Shown here: positions 33,514 to 45,195 of the stretch, one piece after another
Numbering within the stretch: position 1 is the stretch's first letter
Layout of the letters: every line of letters begins with the position of its first letter
Assembly: GCA_963680875.1 (NCBI GenBank)
Contig: OY804579.1
Location: 54,016,036 to 54,080,035, forward strand
Direction of reading: 5' to 3'
Source: Bathymodiolus brooksi
Taxonomy: Eukaryota; Mollusca; Bivalvia; Mytilida; Modiolidae
DNA length: 64,000 nucleotides
Position numbers and translations under genes: made by a program
The notes under the pieces: model-generated
The model's input: only the letters and a program-made list of their open reading frames with translations
Told to the model about the DNA's origin: nothing
The model's database searches: none

Positions 33514-35103
33514 CACAAGAAAAAAGTTAAGCACCATCTGATATATTAAAACATAATTTAGATTCTAATATTTATATTGATTATAGCAAGAACAAGGTTC
33601 CATTAAAAAGATGTGCTCACACAGGTGTGACCATTATGTCTAATATCGACTAGTCATGCACGTGAACCATGCCTCTCACGTATTACTCAAAATTCAGTAT
33701 GTTCACGCTTTGGGTATTTAAGTCCGGTGTTTTAAAATGTTTATTCATTCTCAGTAAGCATGGTACGAAGGCGAATATCAGAAGCACAAAGATGGCAAAT
33801 AATCGGCATGCATACAACAGGGATGTCCTTCAAAGCTATTGGACGTCAGATGGGCTACCACTATATTGTAGTCAGCCGACTGGTGAGAAAACGCACACAA
33901 ACCAACAATGTGAAAGACTTGTCAAGATCCGGCAGACCACGGGTAACATCCGATCGTGACGACAGGGCATTGCAACGTTTGGTTAGACGGATGCCATTCG
34001 CAACCAGTTCGTACTTAAACAACACTGGCTGCCCAATAGACGTGTCAATAAGAACAGTTAGAAACCGTCTGAAATCAGCGGGACTTAAGTCAAGGAGAGT
34101 CATTAAACGTCCACTGTTGGAAGACCGACATCGACGAACACGTTTGGTATGGTGTTTAGCACGACGTGTTTGGAATTTAAGGACATGGCGCAAGATCCAT
34201 TGGTCAGACGAGAGCCGGTTTCTGCTTCATGTAACCGACGGCCGGATGAGGGTTTGGAGACACACAAATACAGCCTATATCCCAAGGAACATCTAGCCAA
34301 CTGTCCCTTACGGTGGAGGCTCAGTAATGGTTTGGGGGTGTATCTCTCATGACTGCAAGCTGGATTTAGTCACCATACAAGGCAACCTAACTGGTGATCA
34401 GTACATCAGAGACGTCTTGCAACCAGTTGTTGTCCCCCATTTCGACAACTATCCATTAGCTACAAGGCCTGTGTATATGGATGACAATGCCAGGCTTCAT
34501 CGTTCAAGAGCAGTAACCGCCTACCTTCAAAGCGAAGCCGTGACTTCTGTTCTTTGGCCAGCCATGAACCCGGATTTGAATCCCATAGAGCATATTTGGG
34601 ACATGTTAGGCCATCGTATACATGCTCGGGAACCTCCTGTACAAAACATTCGTCAGTTGGAGGCAGCATTGCATCGGGAATGGCAGCAGCTATCACAACA
34701 GGACATCCGACGTCTAAATGGAGGGATGAGACACAGGGTTGAGGCCGTCATCCAAGCACGTGGGGGTTACACCCGGTACTGAACTTTGAACAATAGATGT
34801 GGTCAAGTGATTCATAAGTGACGTCTTGAAAGTGAAATGACAATCTTATCGTGCTTTGTGAACTGTGAAGGTCAATACTTAGAATGAACATGTTTTACTG
34901 CAAAAACTGGCCTTGTGATATTGTGATTAAATATTCATTAAATTAATTTTTTTTTGATTTTTTGGGGGGTTTCTTACAGCCAATGTAATGTCCTAACAGG
35001 TCACCATTGCGTTCTTGAGATTATCTGGTCAGTAATCTCGTGATGCTTGTCGTATCATTTGTCATTTCAAAAAAACACGGGGGTGCTTAACTTTTTTTTT
35101 GTG
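33514..35103 (+). mobile_element. Complete Tc1/mariner transposon
   Basis: About 1590 bp. Terminal inverted repeats of 22 bp lie at 33514-33535 and 35082-35103: left end CACAAGAAAAAAGTTAAG then CACC, and the complement of the right end is the same with one G-to-A change. TA dinucleotides flank both ends (33512-33513 and 35104-35105), as expected for the TA target duplication of this superfamily. The single transposase frame (33760-34782) fills the centre. Because the ends and target sites are intact and there is only one coding lesion, the insertion appears fairly young, and its ends should still be usable by a transposase supplied elsewhere. Confidence 0.9.
33760..34782 (+). pseudogene. Tc1-type transposase with one nonsense codon
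   Basis: DNA transposase of the Tc1 group (cut-and-paste, binds the terminal inverted repeats). Full length 340 codons, the usual length. Residues 1-115 hold two helix-turn-helix units (ISEAQRWQIIGMHTTGMSFK and RTVRNRLKSAGL), separated by the AT-hook-like SGRPRVT. The catalytic triad is visible: HWSDESRF (first Asp), YMDDNARLH (second Asp) and NPDLNPIEHIWD (Glu), with 34 residues between the second Asp and the Glu, i.e. DD34E. The only defect is an in-frame TAG at 34294-34296 between IPRNI and PTVPYGG; reading continues in the same frame to the natural stop. ATG at 33760 is chosen because MVRRRI directly precedes the first helix. Confidence 0.92.
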
Positions 35104-35105
35104 TA

Positions 35106-35304
35106 TACATTAAATCATTTTGAGGAGGTGCAACCTTGTTGAGTAGACAATTAACAAAGATTTTGGTAAATAAAATAAAATAAGTACAATATAAATCAAT
35201 ACAGAAATAAGGGAATAAGATATGTTAAAAAGAGGTTATAACACAATAATAAAATAGAAAGAATTGAAACAGATATATTGAATTAAGGATACTATTTACA
35301 GTAT
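35106..35304. other. Spacer, nothing recognised
   Basis: AT-rich sequence after the Tc1 element. Confidence 0.35.
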
Positions 35305-35565
35305 CTGGATAGGGGCCGTCGTGGTCGCAATCGTATGGTAGATGGATTTGCAACTACCTATGCAATCAGTGCCTATCACCACTAACGTTGTGAATTCGAA
35401 TCCCACTCAAACGAGGTGTAGTCGATACAACATTATGTGATAAAGTTTGTCAGTGACCTGCGGCAGGTCGGTAGTTTTCTTCGGGTACTCCGGTTTCCTC
35501 CATTAATAAAATTAAACGCCAAGATATAACTGAAATATTGTTGAAAGTAGCGTTAAGCACCATAA
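35305..35565 (+). mobile_element. tRNA-derived SINE-like repeat, family 1
   Basis: The head at 35311 reads GGGGCCGTCGTGGTCGCAAT, then CGTATGGTAGATGG, with an A-box-like TGGTCGCAATCG. A B-box-like GAATTCGAATCCC follows at about 35390, though about 80 bases on, which is longer than in a tRNA. Then AACATTATGTGATAAAGTTT, GACCTGCGGCAGGTCGGT, CTCCGGTTTCCTCC, and a tail with GATATAACTGAAATATTGTT and GCGTTAAGCACC. Copies in the other orientation lie at 16985 and 38320. Confidence 0.65.
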
Positions 35566-36342
35566 CCTTAACCCATCTCAATACAGAAGTAACATGAGAA
35601 TCAAAATAACTCTTCTCAATCGTAGAACTGTTTTTCTTCAATGGTTGTCAAAATGAGGCTGTATTCACAACATGAAATAATGTTTTGGCAGTACAAAAAA
35701 AAATGTTCGACAATACGCATGTGCGAACCATAATATACCGGGAATTTTATAACGACATTGTTTATATGTCATATTTAAATGACAATAATCACCAATGATG
35801 TTATGTTACACCGCGTAGTACAAGTTAAGTACAATAATACAGAAATAGTTGTGTAGTACAAAATGTACTATTACCGACAAATTAAAGTAAGAATAGTTTT
35901 GCCTCAGGTGCATCACGTTTGGTATCTTCAAACTCTTCTTAACAAATATATTTTAAATGTTTTTAATGAATGATTAAATCTCTTGATTATCCACTTTACA
36001 ATAAGAATGCAAAGACGATCGATTTGTTCAATATAATAAAGGGCGATTTAGAAAGTCGGAAATCAGTAGTTATATGGAAATTGAGTTCTATCAATCAACA
36101 CGCAATTGTTGATTTTTTTCTTATTCGGTGACTATCAGTGGAGTTTGATGTCGGATACAATGTAGCTGAATTTAGATAAAGATCATGTTTAAGAATCAGT
36201 AAAGTGTACTTGTAAAATGACGACATTTCATTAAATTACTTCAATGATTTCAACCAATTCCTCCTCTCACTTTAGTGCATGCACATACAAAGATACTATT
36301 ACAGTTCGTACTTACAATCGTTCTGATTTTGTAAAGAGATTA
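35566..36342. other. Intergenic, nothing recognised
   Basis: AT-rich with no open frame of note. Confidence 0.4.
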
Positions 36343-36402
36343 ATTGATTAGTTGATTGGTGTTTAACACAACCTTTAGCAATATTTCAGCTATATCGTGG
36401 CG
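36343..36402 (-). repeat. Isolated SINE tail fragment
   Basis: GTGTTTAACACAACC, AGCAATATTTCAGCTATATC and GTGGCG match the tails of the SINE-like copies at 38320 and 45539. Only the tail is present. Confidence 0.6.
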
Positions 36403-36576
36403 TGGTAAAGATGTTAAGAGCAAAATCCATGAACGTTGCTTTTAAGAATTGCTAACAGTAGTTTGATTTAAAAAAGTAAGTACCAACGCATTGCTTGCAT
36501 TTTTTGATACCGATATTAGCAAGGATGTATCCTTGATATTAGTGATAAAATGAAAAACAAAAAAATACAACCACGT
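36403..36576. other. Spacer before the 33 bp array
   Basis: AT-rich, nothing recognised. The ATG at 36550 that opens the frame through the array lies here; no promoter or splice signal stands out. Confidence 0.3.
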
Positions 36577-37410
36577 GTGAGTAGAATACCAACCGTTTCA
36601 CATATCTGTATTAGTAGAATACCAACCGTTTCACATATCTGTATTAGTAGAATACCAACCGTTTCACATATCTGTATTAGTAGAATACCAACCGTTTCAT
36701 ATATCTGTATTAGTAGAATACCAACCGTTTCATATATCTGTATTAGTAGAATACCAACCGTTTCATATATCTGTATTAGTAGAATACCAACCGTTTCATA
36801 TATCTGTATTAGTAGAATACCAACCGTTTCATATATCTATATTAGTAGAATACCAACCGTTTCACATATCTGTATTAGTAGAATACCAACCGTTTCACAT
36901 ATCTGTATTAGTAGAATACCAACCGTTCCATATATCTGTATTAGTAGAATACCAACCGTTTCATATATCTGTATTAGTAGAATACCAAGCGTTTCACCTA
37001 TCTGTATTAGCAGAATACCAACCGTTTCATATATCTGTATTAGTAGAATACCAACCGTTTCATATATCTGTATTAGTAGAATACCAACCGTTCCATATAT
37101 CTGTATTAGTAGAATACCAACCGTTTCATATATCTGTATTAGTAGAATACCAACCGTTTCATATATCTGTATTAGTAGAATACCAACCGTTTCACATATC
37201 TGTATTAGTAGAATACCAACCGTTTCATATATCTGTATTAGTAGAATACCAACCGTTTCATATATCTGTATTAGTAGAATACCAACCGTTTCACATATCT
37301 GTATTAGTAGAATACCAACCGTTTCACATATCTGTATTAGTAGAATACCAACCGTTTCACATATCTGTATCAGTAGAATACCAACCGTTTCACATATCTG
37401 TATTAGCTGT
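36577..37410. repeat. Minisatellite, 33 bp unit, about 25 copies, open frame
   Basis: Unit GTAGAATACCAACCGTTTCA followed by CATATCTGTATTA. Because 33 is divisible by three and one frame has no stop, a 298-codon frame (36550-37446, plus) runs through it as 11-residue repeats ISRIPTVSHIC. Changes between copies are mostly in one base (CACATATC or CATATATC), which alternates His and Tyr, and so are not biased toward synonymous positions. There is no evidence of expression. The default reading is a minisatellite that happens to stay open. Confidence 0.9.
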
Positions 37411-37530
37411 TATGTCACCTCTTTAGAACTTGATGGTCTATATTAAACTCGAAACGCAGGACATGTAGAATAAGAAAATCGAAATTAGAAGTATTAATTT
37501 TTGTTGGCGCCAAAAAAAAATAAAATTAAG

Positions 37531-37680
37531 TGGATTTCAAACGCCGCCATTGTCTCCGCCTTCTTGTCAATTAACTACTATTTATATCACGTGGACAAGA
37601 ATTAAAGTTTGATCATAACTGTAAGCACTATTGTGTTAACAAGTTTAATAATGTGTCAGACAAATTAACTGCAACGTGAG
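37531..37680 (-). repeat. Right arm of the distant inverted repeat pair
   Basis: Complement of 32160-32305: AAGTGGATTTCAAACGCCGC, CATTGTCTCCGCC, TTTATATCACGTGGACAAGA, ATTAAAGTTTGATCATAACT and GTGTCAGACAAA. The arms are clearly related but have diverged by substitutions and small gaps. Confidence 0.7.
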
Positions 37681-37780
37681 TAAAATACAATCCTCTCACA
37701 AATAACCTGATGAACAGTGTTATTATAAAGAATGCTATAATTTTGAACACTATGAATAATATATTTAATCTTCTTGCCAC

Positions 37781-37910
37781 AGATATTGTCATATGTATAG
37801 AAAAATAAAAACGTAGATATCAGTTAGTGCACACGACGAGTTTCTGGAATAATTCTTTTTTTTTATCAGGTACGCTCAAAATCGAAAGATTGGAAAGCCA
37901 AATAATTTAA
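37781..37910 (+). repeat. Dispersed repeat R3
   Basis: AAAACGTAGATATCAG, GTGCACACGACGAGTTTCTG, GAATAATTC and GTACGCTCAAA as in 28555. It lies 100 bp right of the inverted-repeat arm. Confidence 0.6.
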
Positions 37911-38319
37911 CGTTTTGCGAGCATAAAACCAATATAATATTAATAAAGAGAGCTGAAGAATAAGAAATGTCCCTTATATGCTCATAGCAACACAGGACCC
38001 ACCGCCACCACTCAAACATAATAAACAATTTACATAAAGATGGTTTGTCTAGTCAAATATACTATTACACAAGACAGGATATAGATGTAGATTACCATAA
38101 CCAATCTCACATTATATTATATGTGTATTATCCCTTTTGATATGCTAGTCTACAACCCATATGTCCAATTACTCAACCAATGTGACGCAAAAACTTACGT
38201 CATCACCGCATATATGTTATAAGGTACTACTTGAATTTTGCTACAAATATATTGCATATTTGTCGTTCAATTTGGATCTCAATCGGTCCTTAGCCTTTAT
38301 TGGCAGACAAAGTATGGGC
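37911..38319. other. Intergenic, nothing recognised
   Basis: AT-rich sequence, no features. Confidence 0.35.
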
Positions 38320-38585
38320 AGGTGGGTTGGTTATGGTGTTTAGCTCCACTTTCAACAATATTTCAGCTATATCGTGGCAGTCAGTTTTATTGGTGGAGGA
38401 AACCAGACTACCCGGAGAAAACCACCGACCTGCCGCAAATCATTGACAAACTTAATCACATAATGTTGTATCGCGTACACCTTGCCTGAACGGGTTTCGA
38501 ACTCACAACTGTAGTGGTGATAGGCACAGATTGCATAGGTAGTTATAAATCCAACTACCATACGATCACGACTATGACGGGCCCA
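38320..38585 (-). mobile_element. tRNA-derived SINE-like repeat, family 1
   Basis: GTTTAGCTCCACTTTCAACA, ATATTTCAGCTATATCGTGG, CAGTTTTATTGGTGGAGG, AAACCACCGACCTGCCGC, CACATAATGTTGTATCG, GGGTTTCGAACTCACAACTG, GTGGTGATAGGCAC and the head ACTACCATACGATCACGACT. The complement GTTCGAAACCC is B-box-like. Same family and orientation as 16985, opposite to 35305. Confidence 0.7.
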
Positions 38586-40016
38586 ACCAATGCTTGAGGC
38601 GGGCTTTATAGTGTCTGTGCGTCCAATATTGCAAACTCATTGGAATAAATACGATCCAAAAAAGTATCAAGCTGCACATCATGTAAAGTCAGGAAGTCAT
38701 CTATAAAGAGAAAGCTGAAATTAAAAGATAAAGCCTATTTCCTTTCTCTTCACTGAAGGGACATAGATAGAAAGGAAGCACATTTAGTACCCATTGGAAT
38801 ATCAACGCTCTTAAAAGCAATGGCCACCAATTTAATTCACTCTGCTTAAAAACACGGCAACCAATTTATTGAACTCTAATAATGGATCTTTAGAATTGCT
38901 TTAAGATAACACTACTTCGTGAGTAGCAAGTGTCAGAGAATTTCTGAAGTGCAGATTTCTGATAAAATAGATGTTAAAAAGTTTTGTTAATTGTGTTAAA
39001 TCTGTTTATGTTTTCTCTACATTGCATTAATGTTAAATGAGATTGTAATCATGGTTGAACATTGAATAAAACTGAATTAAAAGTACAAAGATACCAGCTG
39101 ATAATTGTAATGTGTAGAACTTCAACGCTTATTATGAATAGTACACAATATAAACAGCAATCTTAATCTTAATGAATTAATAGGACCTTTTCATTTCACT
39201 TTGCTACAAATATTTATCGACGTCACACATGCCATTTGTTGTAATGCGTGCAAACATTCACGCTTAAGACAAGACAAGAGAAGACTAGACGTTAGAGAAC
39301 ACCGAAGTGGCAATCAAAAATGGACAATCCAGAGAAACTGATAATATAGGGTACACAAGACGAAGAAAACTAAAACAAGAACACAATATGTGTTGGACAT
39401 CACTGTACGCAAGCAAACAACACAAAGTTGTCTAATTTGTGTGTTATCCTTTTGTCTTTTTTTAACAATAAAATATGCGTAAGTTAAATTAAACAAGTCT
39501 GCAATACACAATACCGAAGGTATATTCTAGTGCATCGACGACCTTACCCGAAAGAAAATAATAATAATAAAAAAAAAAAAAAATAAATAAAAATAAAAAT
39601 AATGATAATAATAAACAAAGCAACAAAAATAACAAAAACAAGCGTACAAAAATATATGCAAAGCAACAACAATAACAAAAACAAGCGTACAAAAATATAT
39701 GCAAAGCAAAACAAAAAGATCACATGCACGGACAACACTAACGTCCACGTATTACAGTAAACATGTGAACTAGTCAAGAGACAAGTATATATACTGTGTG
39801 TAGAACAACGTGTTTATCTAAATAATATGTTTTGCATGGCTGTATTAAAAAGATACACCGAATTGATTACTTTATGTTTATTTCATATTTTATTAAAAAA
39901 TATTTCAATATATTTTGAATTGATTTAATACCTAACAAAAGTTTGATGATATAAAAAGGGCAACCAGAAGCCGTAAAACGACAATTATACATGTTAATAT
40001 GAGACAGGCAACCTGT
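38586..40016. other. Intergenic with low-complexity and a short duplication
   Basis: AT-rich. At 39557-39617 AAT/AAAT low-complexity sequence; at about 39620-39712 a 47-48 bp unit with AACAAAAACAAGCGTACAAA and AATATATGCAAAGCAA is present twice. Minus-strand frames here are Phe/Tyr/Leu-rich by-products. Confidence 0.45.
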
Positions 40017-41260
40017 TTGAAGGACGAAGTCCTAAAATTTCAATAATACGATGATCCGTACACGTTAGCCTCGCCGCCACCGGACGCAATTACGAACAAT
40101 TTCGATGATATTGACCGTGGCATTTGATAAATAAATTTGACCAAATTGATGAAGCTGATTGCATGTTCATATTTCAGATTAAACACCAATATTCCTTTTG
40201 AATCATAGCCCATATATTATTCAATGCATTGTTACAGGTTTTAATTTGGAACAGATTTGCATGACCCTGTTCTAGTCACTCTGTGACCTAGATCCGGACA
40301 CAATTTCGAAAGACATCATAATAACCTTTCTAGTGTAAATTATTTAATGACAACTGTTAAAATTGAAAGAGCATTCATTCATTTACGTTCACATATCTAT
40401 TTGTATATAATACACATGACATAAAAACCTTTCCTTTATTAATACCATAAATGTGTGCCAGTTTGCATTCGGAATTCCTTGGACTCTTCAATGAATAAGG
40501 TACATCACGGATTTTGACATTTTGGGATAGATCAAGGTAAGGAAAATGTATTATATTGACTGTTTTTGTTTTAATTTCAATGTGTTCTACATATGCATAG
40601 AACCAGGAGATCATATTCTTTCCAATTACAGGCATAGGATAACAAAATATGCGAACCTCAATGAATTTTAGCGATAGATTCCAAGTGCAATTGTCGATCG
40701 TTTTCTGTTTACAAATATGAAAACCCGTCATCTGCAACATTCAACAACTGCGCATGAATAATTTTCTCCCAAAACACGAGTAATTTAGCGGGGAATCTAT
40801 TTATAAAAGCATTTTTTTAATTCATGTTTTGAAGGAACAATTAGGGGACATACTTTTTATTTCGTTCGTAATTGCGTCCGGTGAGGCTATTATCTTTTAT
40901 TTTGAATGAATTGTGTAGCCGATTTGTTATGGCGTTCATTTTACCTACGCCGCTCTTCCATCGGTAAACTGACGAATTCTGTCCCCTGGCTCGTACCTCG
41001 GCTAGATTGAGACAGATTGAGTCAGTCTATTCCATCGGGAGTTTCGTAGAAAGAGATTTTTTTATTCGAATTTTATTAAAAGTTTATTTCGATTTTGCAT
41101 AGAGTAAATAATCAAAGAATTGGGAATTTTTCATTGAAATAGATTTCTTTTGCGTTTCTAAATTATCAATTAAACTTCCGGTGAGCAGATTTTTAGCTAT
41201 CAATATAGAAGGAAAAATCGGACAGCTTACCGTTAGAAGGACTTCGTCCTTTATTATATA
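40017..41260. repeat. Possible non-autonomous element with inverted words
   Basis: CACCGGACGCAATTACGAAC at 40078-40097 recurs exactly in complement at 40864-40883. Further out, GAAGGACGAAGTCCT near 40017 and AGAAGGACTTCGTCCTT near 41232 are related inverted words. The two pairs are not symmetric, so element boundaries remain uncertain. Confidence 0.4.
40375..40740 (-). CDS. Unrecognised 121-codon open frame, possible exon
   Basis: The only non-repetitive open stretch in the window whose composition looks protein-like. It includes IFCYPMPVIGKN, SWFYAYVEH, FPYLDLSQNVKIRDVPYSL and VFMSCVLYTNRY. The pattern Cys-x-x-x-Pro, then Trp about ten residues on, and a later Cys is faintly like an immunoglobulin-type domain, but I cannot place it. 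It starts at ATG 40740, although a splice acceptor-like TTGCAG lies shortly inside. In DNA this AT-rich one or two frames of this length are expected by chance, and it lies within the possible element at 40017-41260. Treat as unproven. Confidence 0.15.
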   Translation of the reverse strand: MLQMTGFHICKQKTIDNCTWNLSLKFIEVRIFCYPMPVIGKNMISWFYAYVEHIEIKTKTVNIIHFPYLDLSQNVKIRDVPYSLKSPRNSECKLAHIYGINKGKVFMSCVLYTNRYVNVNE

Positions 41261-41485
41261 ATATCCTAGATTTTGATTGGACAAAACACTACTTCACTCT
41301 CCATTTCAAAATGTGATTATCACCGCTCAAAAGTGCACGCAAGGTTAAAGACCGGGTATGACCTAGAAAATTTTACACCCCTACAGCAATTAAGCCTATT
41401 TGGTAATGGGCGGGCTTACTGATTATTTTTAGATAAAGCTGCTGTGCATGTAAACAAGAACATGTGAATGAAAGAATGAAAGCAT
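41261..41485. other. Spacer before the 35 bp array
   Basis: No features recognised. Confidence 0.35.
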
Positions 41486-42217
41486 GGACATAAGACTTCT
41501 GATATAACCATCTTACCATGGACTATAAGACTTCTGATATAACCATCTTACCATGGACTATAAGACTTCTGATATAACCATCTTACCATGGACTATAAGA
41601 CTTCTGATATAACCATCTTACCATGGACTATAAGACTTCTGATATAACCATCTTACCATGGACTATAAGACTTCTGATATAACCATCTTACCATGGACTA
41701 TAAGACTTCTGATATAACCATCTTACCATGGACTATAAGACTTCTGATATAACCATCTTACCATGGACTATAAGACTTCTGATATAACCATCTTACCATG
41801 GACTATAAGACTTCTGATATAACCATCTTACCATGGACTATAAGACTTCTGATATAACCATCTTACCATGGACTATAAGACTTCTGATATAACCATCTTA
41901 CCATGGACTATAAGACTTCTGATATAACCATCTTACCATGGACTATAAGACTTCTGATATAACCATCTTACCATGGACTATAAGACTTCTGATATAACCA
42001 TCTTACCATGGACTATAAGACTTCTGATATAACCATCTTACCATGGACTATAAGACTTCTGATATAACCATCTTACCATGGACTATAAGACTTCTGATAT
42101 AACCATCTTACCATGGACTATAAGACTTCTGATATAACCATCTTACCATGGACTATAAGACTTCTGATATAACCATCTTACCATGGACTATAAGACTTCT
42201 GATATAACCATCTTACC
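41486..42217. repeat. Tandem array, 35 bp unit, about 21 near-identical copies
   Basis: Unit GGACTATAAGACTTCTGATA then TAACCATCTTACCAT. The first unit lacks CT (GGACATAAG) and the last reads ACCCATGATTG; I saw no difference among the units between. A CCATGG site spans every junction. Confidence 0.95.
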
Positions 42218-44959
42218 CATGATTGTATAGCATATGAGATAAATGAATCCAGTATCCATTTATACAGATCTAGATTATAACATTAATATTGAAAGTGAAA
42301 AAAACATGATGTTTATTCCATTTTGACCCTTTCATTAATGACATGAATGACATTTCAAAGGTAACAGCAGAACAATCAAATGTATATTTTTGTTAATTAG
42401 TTTGGTTCATTAAATTTTGGAAGTACAGCTATCCAAGTGATAACATTTGTGGAATTAATTTTGTTGTTTCACATGATTAACCTATAAAAACAAAGAACCA
42501 TATATCTAATTTATCCCCCAAAAAACCTCCCTCAGACATGTGCTTACAGTTCAAGATTTTATTGGTACACTTGAAATATGATACAGGTATTTCATATCTC
42601 AGATGTTGATTTTTGGAGGGTATTTTTACTGAAGAAAATACAGTATATTGATGTCATTGGTGCAATAACTGAAATTAAAAGGGAAATGTAAGAAATTGAG
42701 AAAATATCACTTATAATTACTGAAGAACAAAAAGATACATGATTAAGTTTGTTTGGATACTATGATGGGGTAAATGACACACAGGTCACCCATGTGAATG
42801 AGGCCACACAGACAGATGAGATAACTGAGTCACCAAAAGCACATAAGAAACCATAGTTTGAAGAAAGAAAAATATAGATATTTTAGGACAATGGCATCCA
42901 AATGCTGATGGTATATCCTGTATGGGTCATTTGTAGGAATAGTTTATTTACATATGGTATTACTATATTAAAATAGTATTTGCAATAATTACATGGATTT
43001 TCCAATGCCAGATGAGTGGATTATTTGATAAATGAATCTATTTAATTAGTAAGTAGAATATCAATTCATCAATGCATGCTGTAGATTATAGATCACATGC
43101 TGTTCACTACTTCCGTTGTAAATATAAACAAGAAGTTGTTGCCATGACTCTCCTCCTACTTGTCAATTACTAAAATTTGAATTTTGAAATTACCTCTGCC
43201 TCAGAATTTCAAATTGTAATATTTTTATTATCTATTATCGTGCAAGGTCCAGTTTTCGTGGGGGTTCTCTTTTCGTGGATTTTCAGGAAGTTTCGAGATT
43301 TTGATCGTGACGTCACATTTACAAGTGTTTTAGCTGTAACAAGGAAGTGGAACGTCGCTGGTGTTTATTTACATTTGCTGTACAATATGCGGTCAAAACA
43401 GGTAAATTTACTTATAATTGTATCACAACTATGGATTTTTTAACAAATTTTACTATTACCAAATTTTGCCTATGTTTAATCATCCAGAAATCAAGTTTCT
43501 GCAGTCAGAATTCCGATGTTTACATCTGTAAGCGCGCGTGCGTATTTTTAGTCACTGTATGACGTCATACAACTTTGAGGCCAATGCTATTTTTGTTATT
43601 TTCTTGGCCTTAATGAACAGTTTGATACATACTCACGAAAAGTGGACTCTTCCGGTCCCCTGATTTTGTTTATACGGCTTCACTATTATCGTTTATTATT
43701 GTATTAAATTGAGCATGCATTTTTCTGAAGATATTTGGATAAAAGGATGAGATATCAATGTTAAAGGTAAGCAATTCCATATTTTATTTTATTTGCTGAT
43801 TTTATTGATATTTCCACGATAATGCTTAGGTCCACGAAAAGTGGACACACTAGGATATTTATATTTTTAGATTTTCATCTTAAAATGTCCCCTATTTGTG
43901 CTCTGACTTATCTCTAAATTTATTGTTTGAAAAGATTGCAAATTGATTTGCTAAACAGAAAATTGTTGCTTAGTCCTCAACACTGCCCAAATATTTAAAT
44001 CATTCATGTTTTCAAGAATTGTCTCCCTTTTATAATCTGGACATGGTCTTTAATTAATCGGCAAACCTCGGGTGAGCCCGCTTCTCTCCCTCAATACCTC
44101 AGCTGTAATACGGTATTTGATATGGTCTACGCGTCACATTTCTTCGCCGTAAGACCGTATCACTTCAATCAAACATTGCGAACCGCGAATAAGTTCTAAA
44201 ATGGCGACAATAGATGAGTGTATAGAGTTTGCTTTGAAAAATATTGGTCTTTGATGAATGTACGGAATCAGCCGACATTGCGACGAATGAAAATATATTA
44301 TTATTGGACGAATATTCGTAAGTGAAATTATTTTAATACCTCCTTCATTGAAGATTTCCGAAAGTAGTTCCAATGGGAGCTATCGTAATACGGACGAGGT
44401 GTGATGAAGGTACGGAATCGGCCGAAGTTGCGACGAGTGGGTATTTAACATTACTTTTGAGCACTGTAATGTGTACCCAAAAATAATAACAGGGAAAGTC
44501 CAGGTTGCTTATTTTGAAAAAAAAGTATTTTCTGATTGGTCGATATTTAAAGAAGCGGTTTTGCTATCCAATCAGCGTTTTCCTAACAACAGCTTGTAAT
44601 ACATCTTCTGGTTTTATGTCTACCCCACGTTGTTTTCCTTTTCGCGACATTTTGTTTGTTTTGAATTTTATTCATCTTCCGGTGAAAGTCACAGGTGGAT
44701 AAGAGGCTCGCTCAAGTATTACCTTGGGGAACCGCATATTTTTTGTTTTGTTTTGTTATGACTATTACAATGAAAAAAAATATCACTAACTTCGGATTTA
44801 CTCATATAATAAAACGATTGATGACTTTGGATTTGAGTTAATACCACGATTTATCAACCCCAGAGATCTGATTATCACCTCGGCGGATTTTTGAATTTGT
44901 TTTGAATTGAATTCCTTGTTTTGCATAGGAAGTTTCTGTCATGTTATGTTGTTAATTTG
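42218..44959. other. Intergenic with repeated words, no gene recognised
   Basis: Two related segments near 44245-44300 and 44400-44445 share GATGAATGTACGGAATCAGC-like and TTGCGACGA sequence, a local duplication about 155 bp apart. CACGAAAAGTGGAC appears near 43635 and 43834, and a related TTTTCGTGGATTTT near 43270. Open frames at 43177-43562 are short and unsupported. Confidence 0.4.
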
Positions 44960-45195
44960 GTATTATGATAGCCACCAAGACTTCCGTGTATTTATTTTTG
45001 TCTTTGACCTATATTCTGTTATTTGATATCTTTTATGTTTCACTCAGTATTGTAAGTAGTCTTGTCGATCATTGTATGTCCTTTTTCTATGGGCCATTGC
45101 ATTGTCTGCCCTTCTTCGATTTACGGCTTCTGATTACCCCTTTGGTATACTCCAGTTATTCTTACTTTCGTCATATTAAGAATTTCTGTGATATT
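44960..45195 (-). repeat. Dispersed repeat R1, minus orientation
   Basis: GTCGATCATTGTATGTCC, GGGCCATTGCATTGTCTGCC, CTTCTTCGATTTACGGCTTC and TGATTACCCCTTTGGTATAC form the complement of the left half of R1. The 100-codon plus-strand frame across it (44965-45267) is a by-product. Confidence 0.65.

Noticed and set aside
33861..34193. 110-codon minus-strand frame
   Set aside because: Antisense shadow of the Tc1 transposase frame.
39489..39777. Phe/Tyr/Leu-rich minus-strand frames of 71-77 codons
   Set aside because: Low-complexity A-rich DNA and a 47 bp duplication read on the other strand; no signal for a membrane protein beyond composition.
41486..42217. CRISPR array in the 35 bp repeats
   Set aside because: Units abut without spacers; plain tandem repeat.
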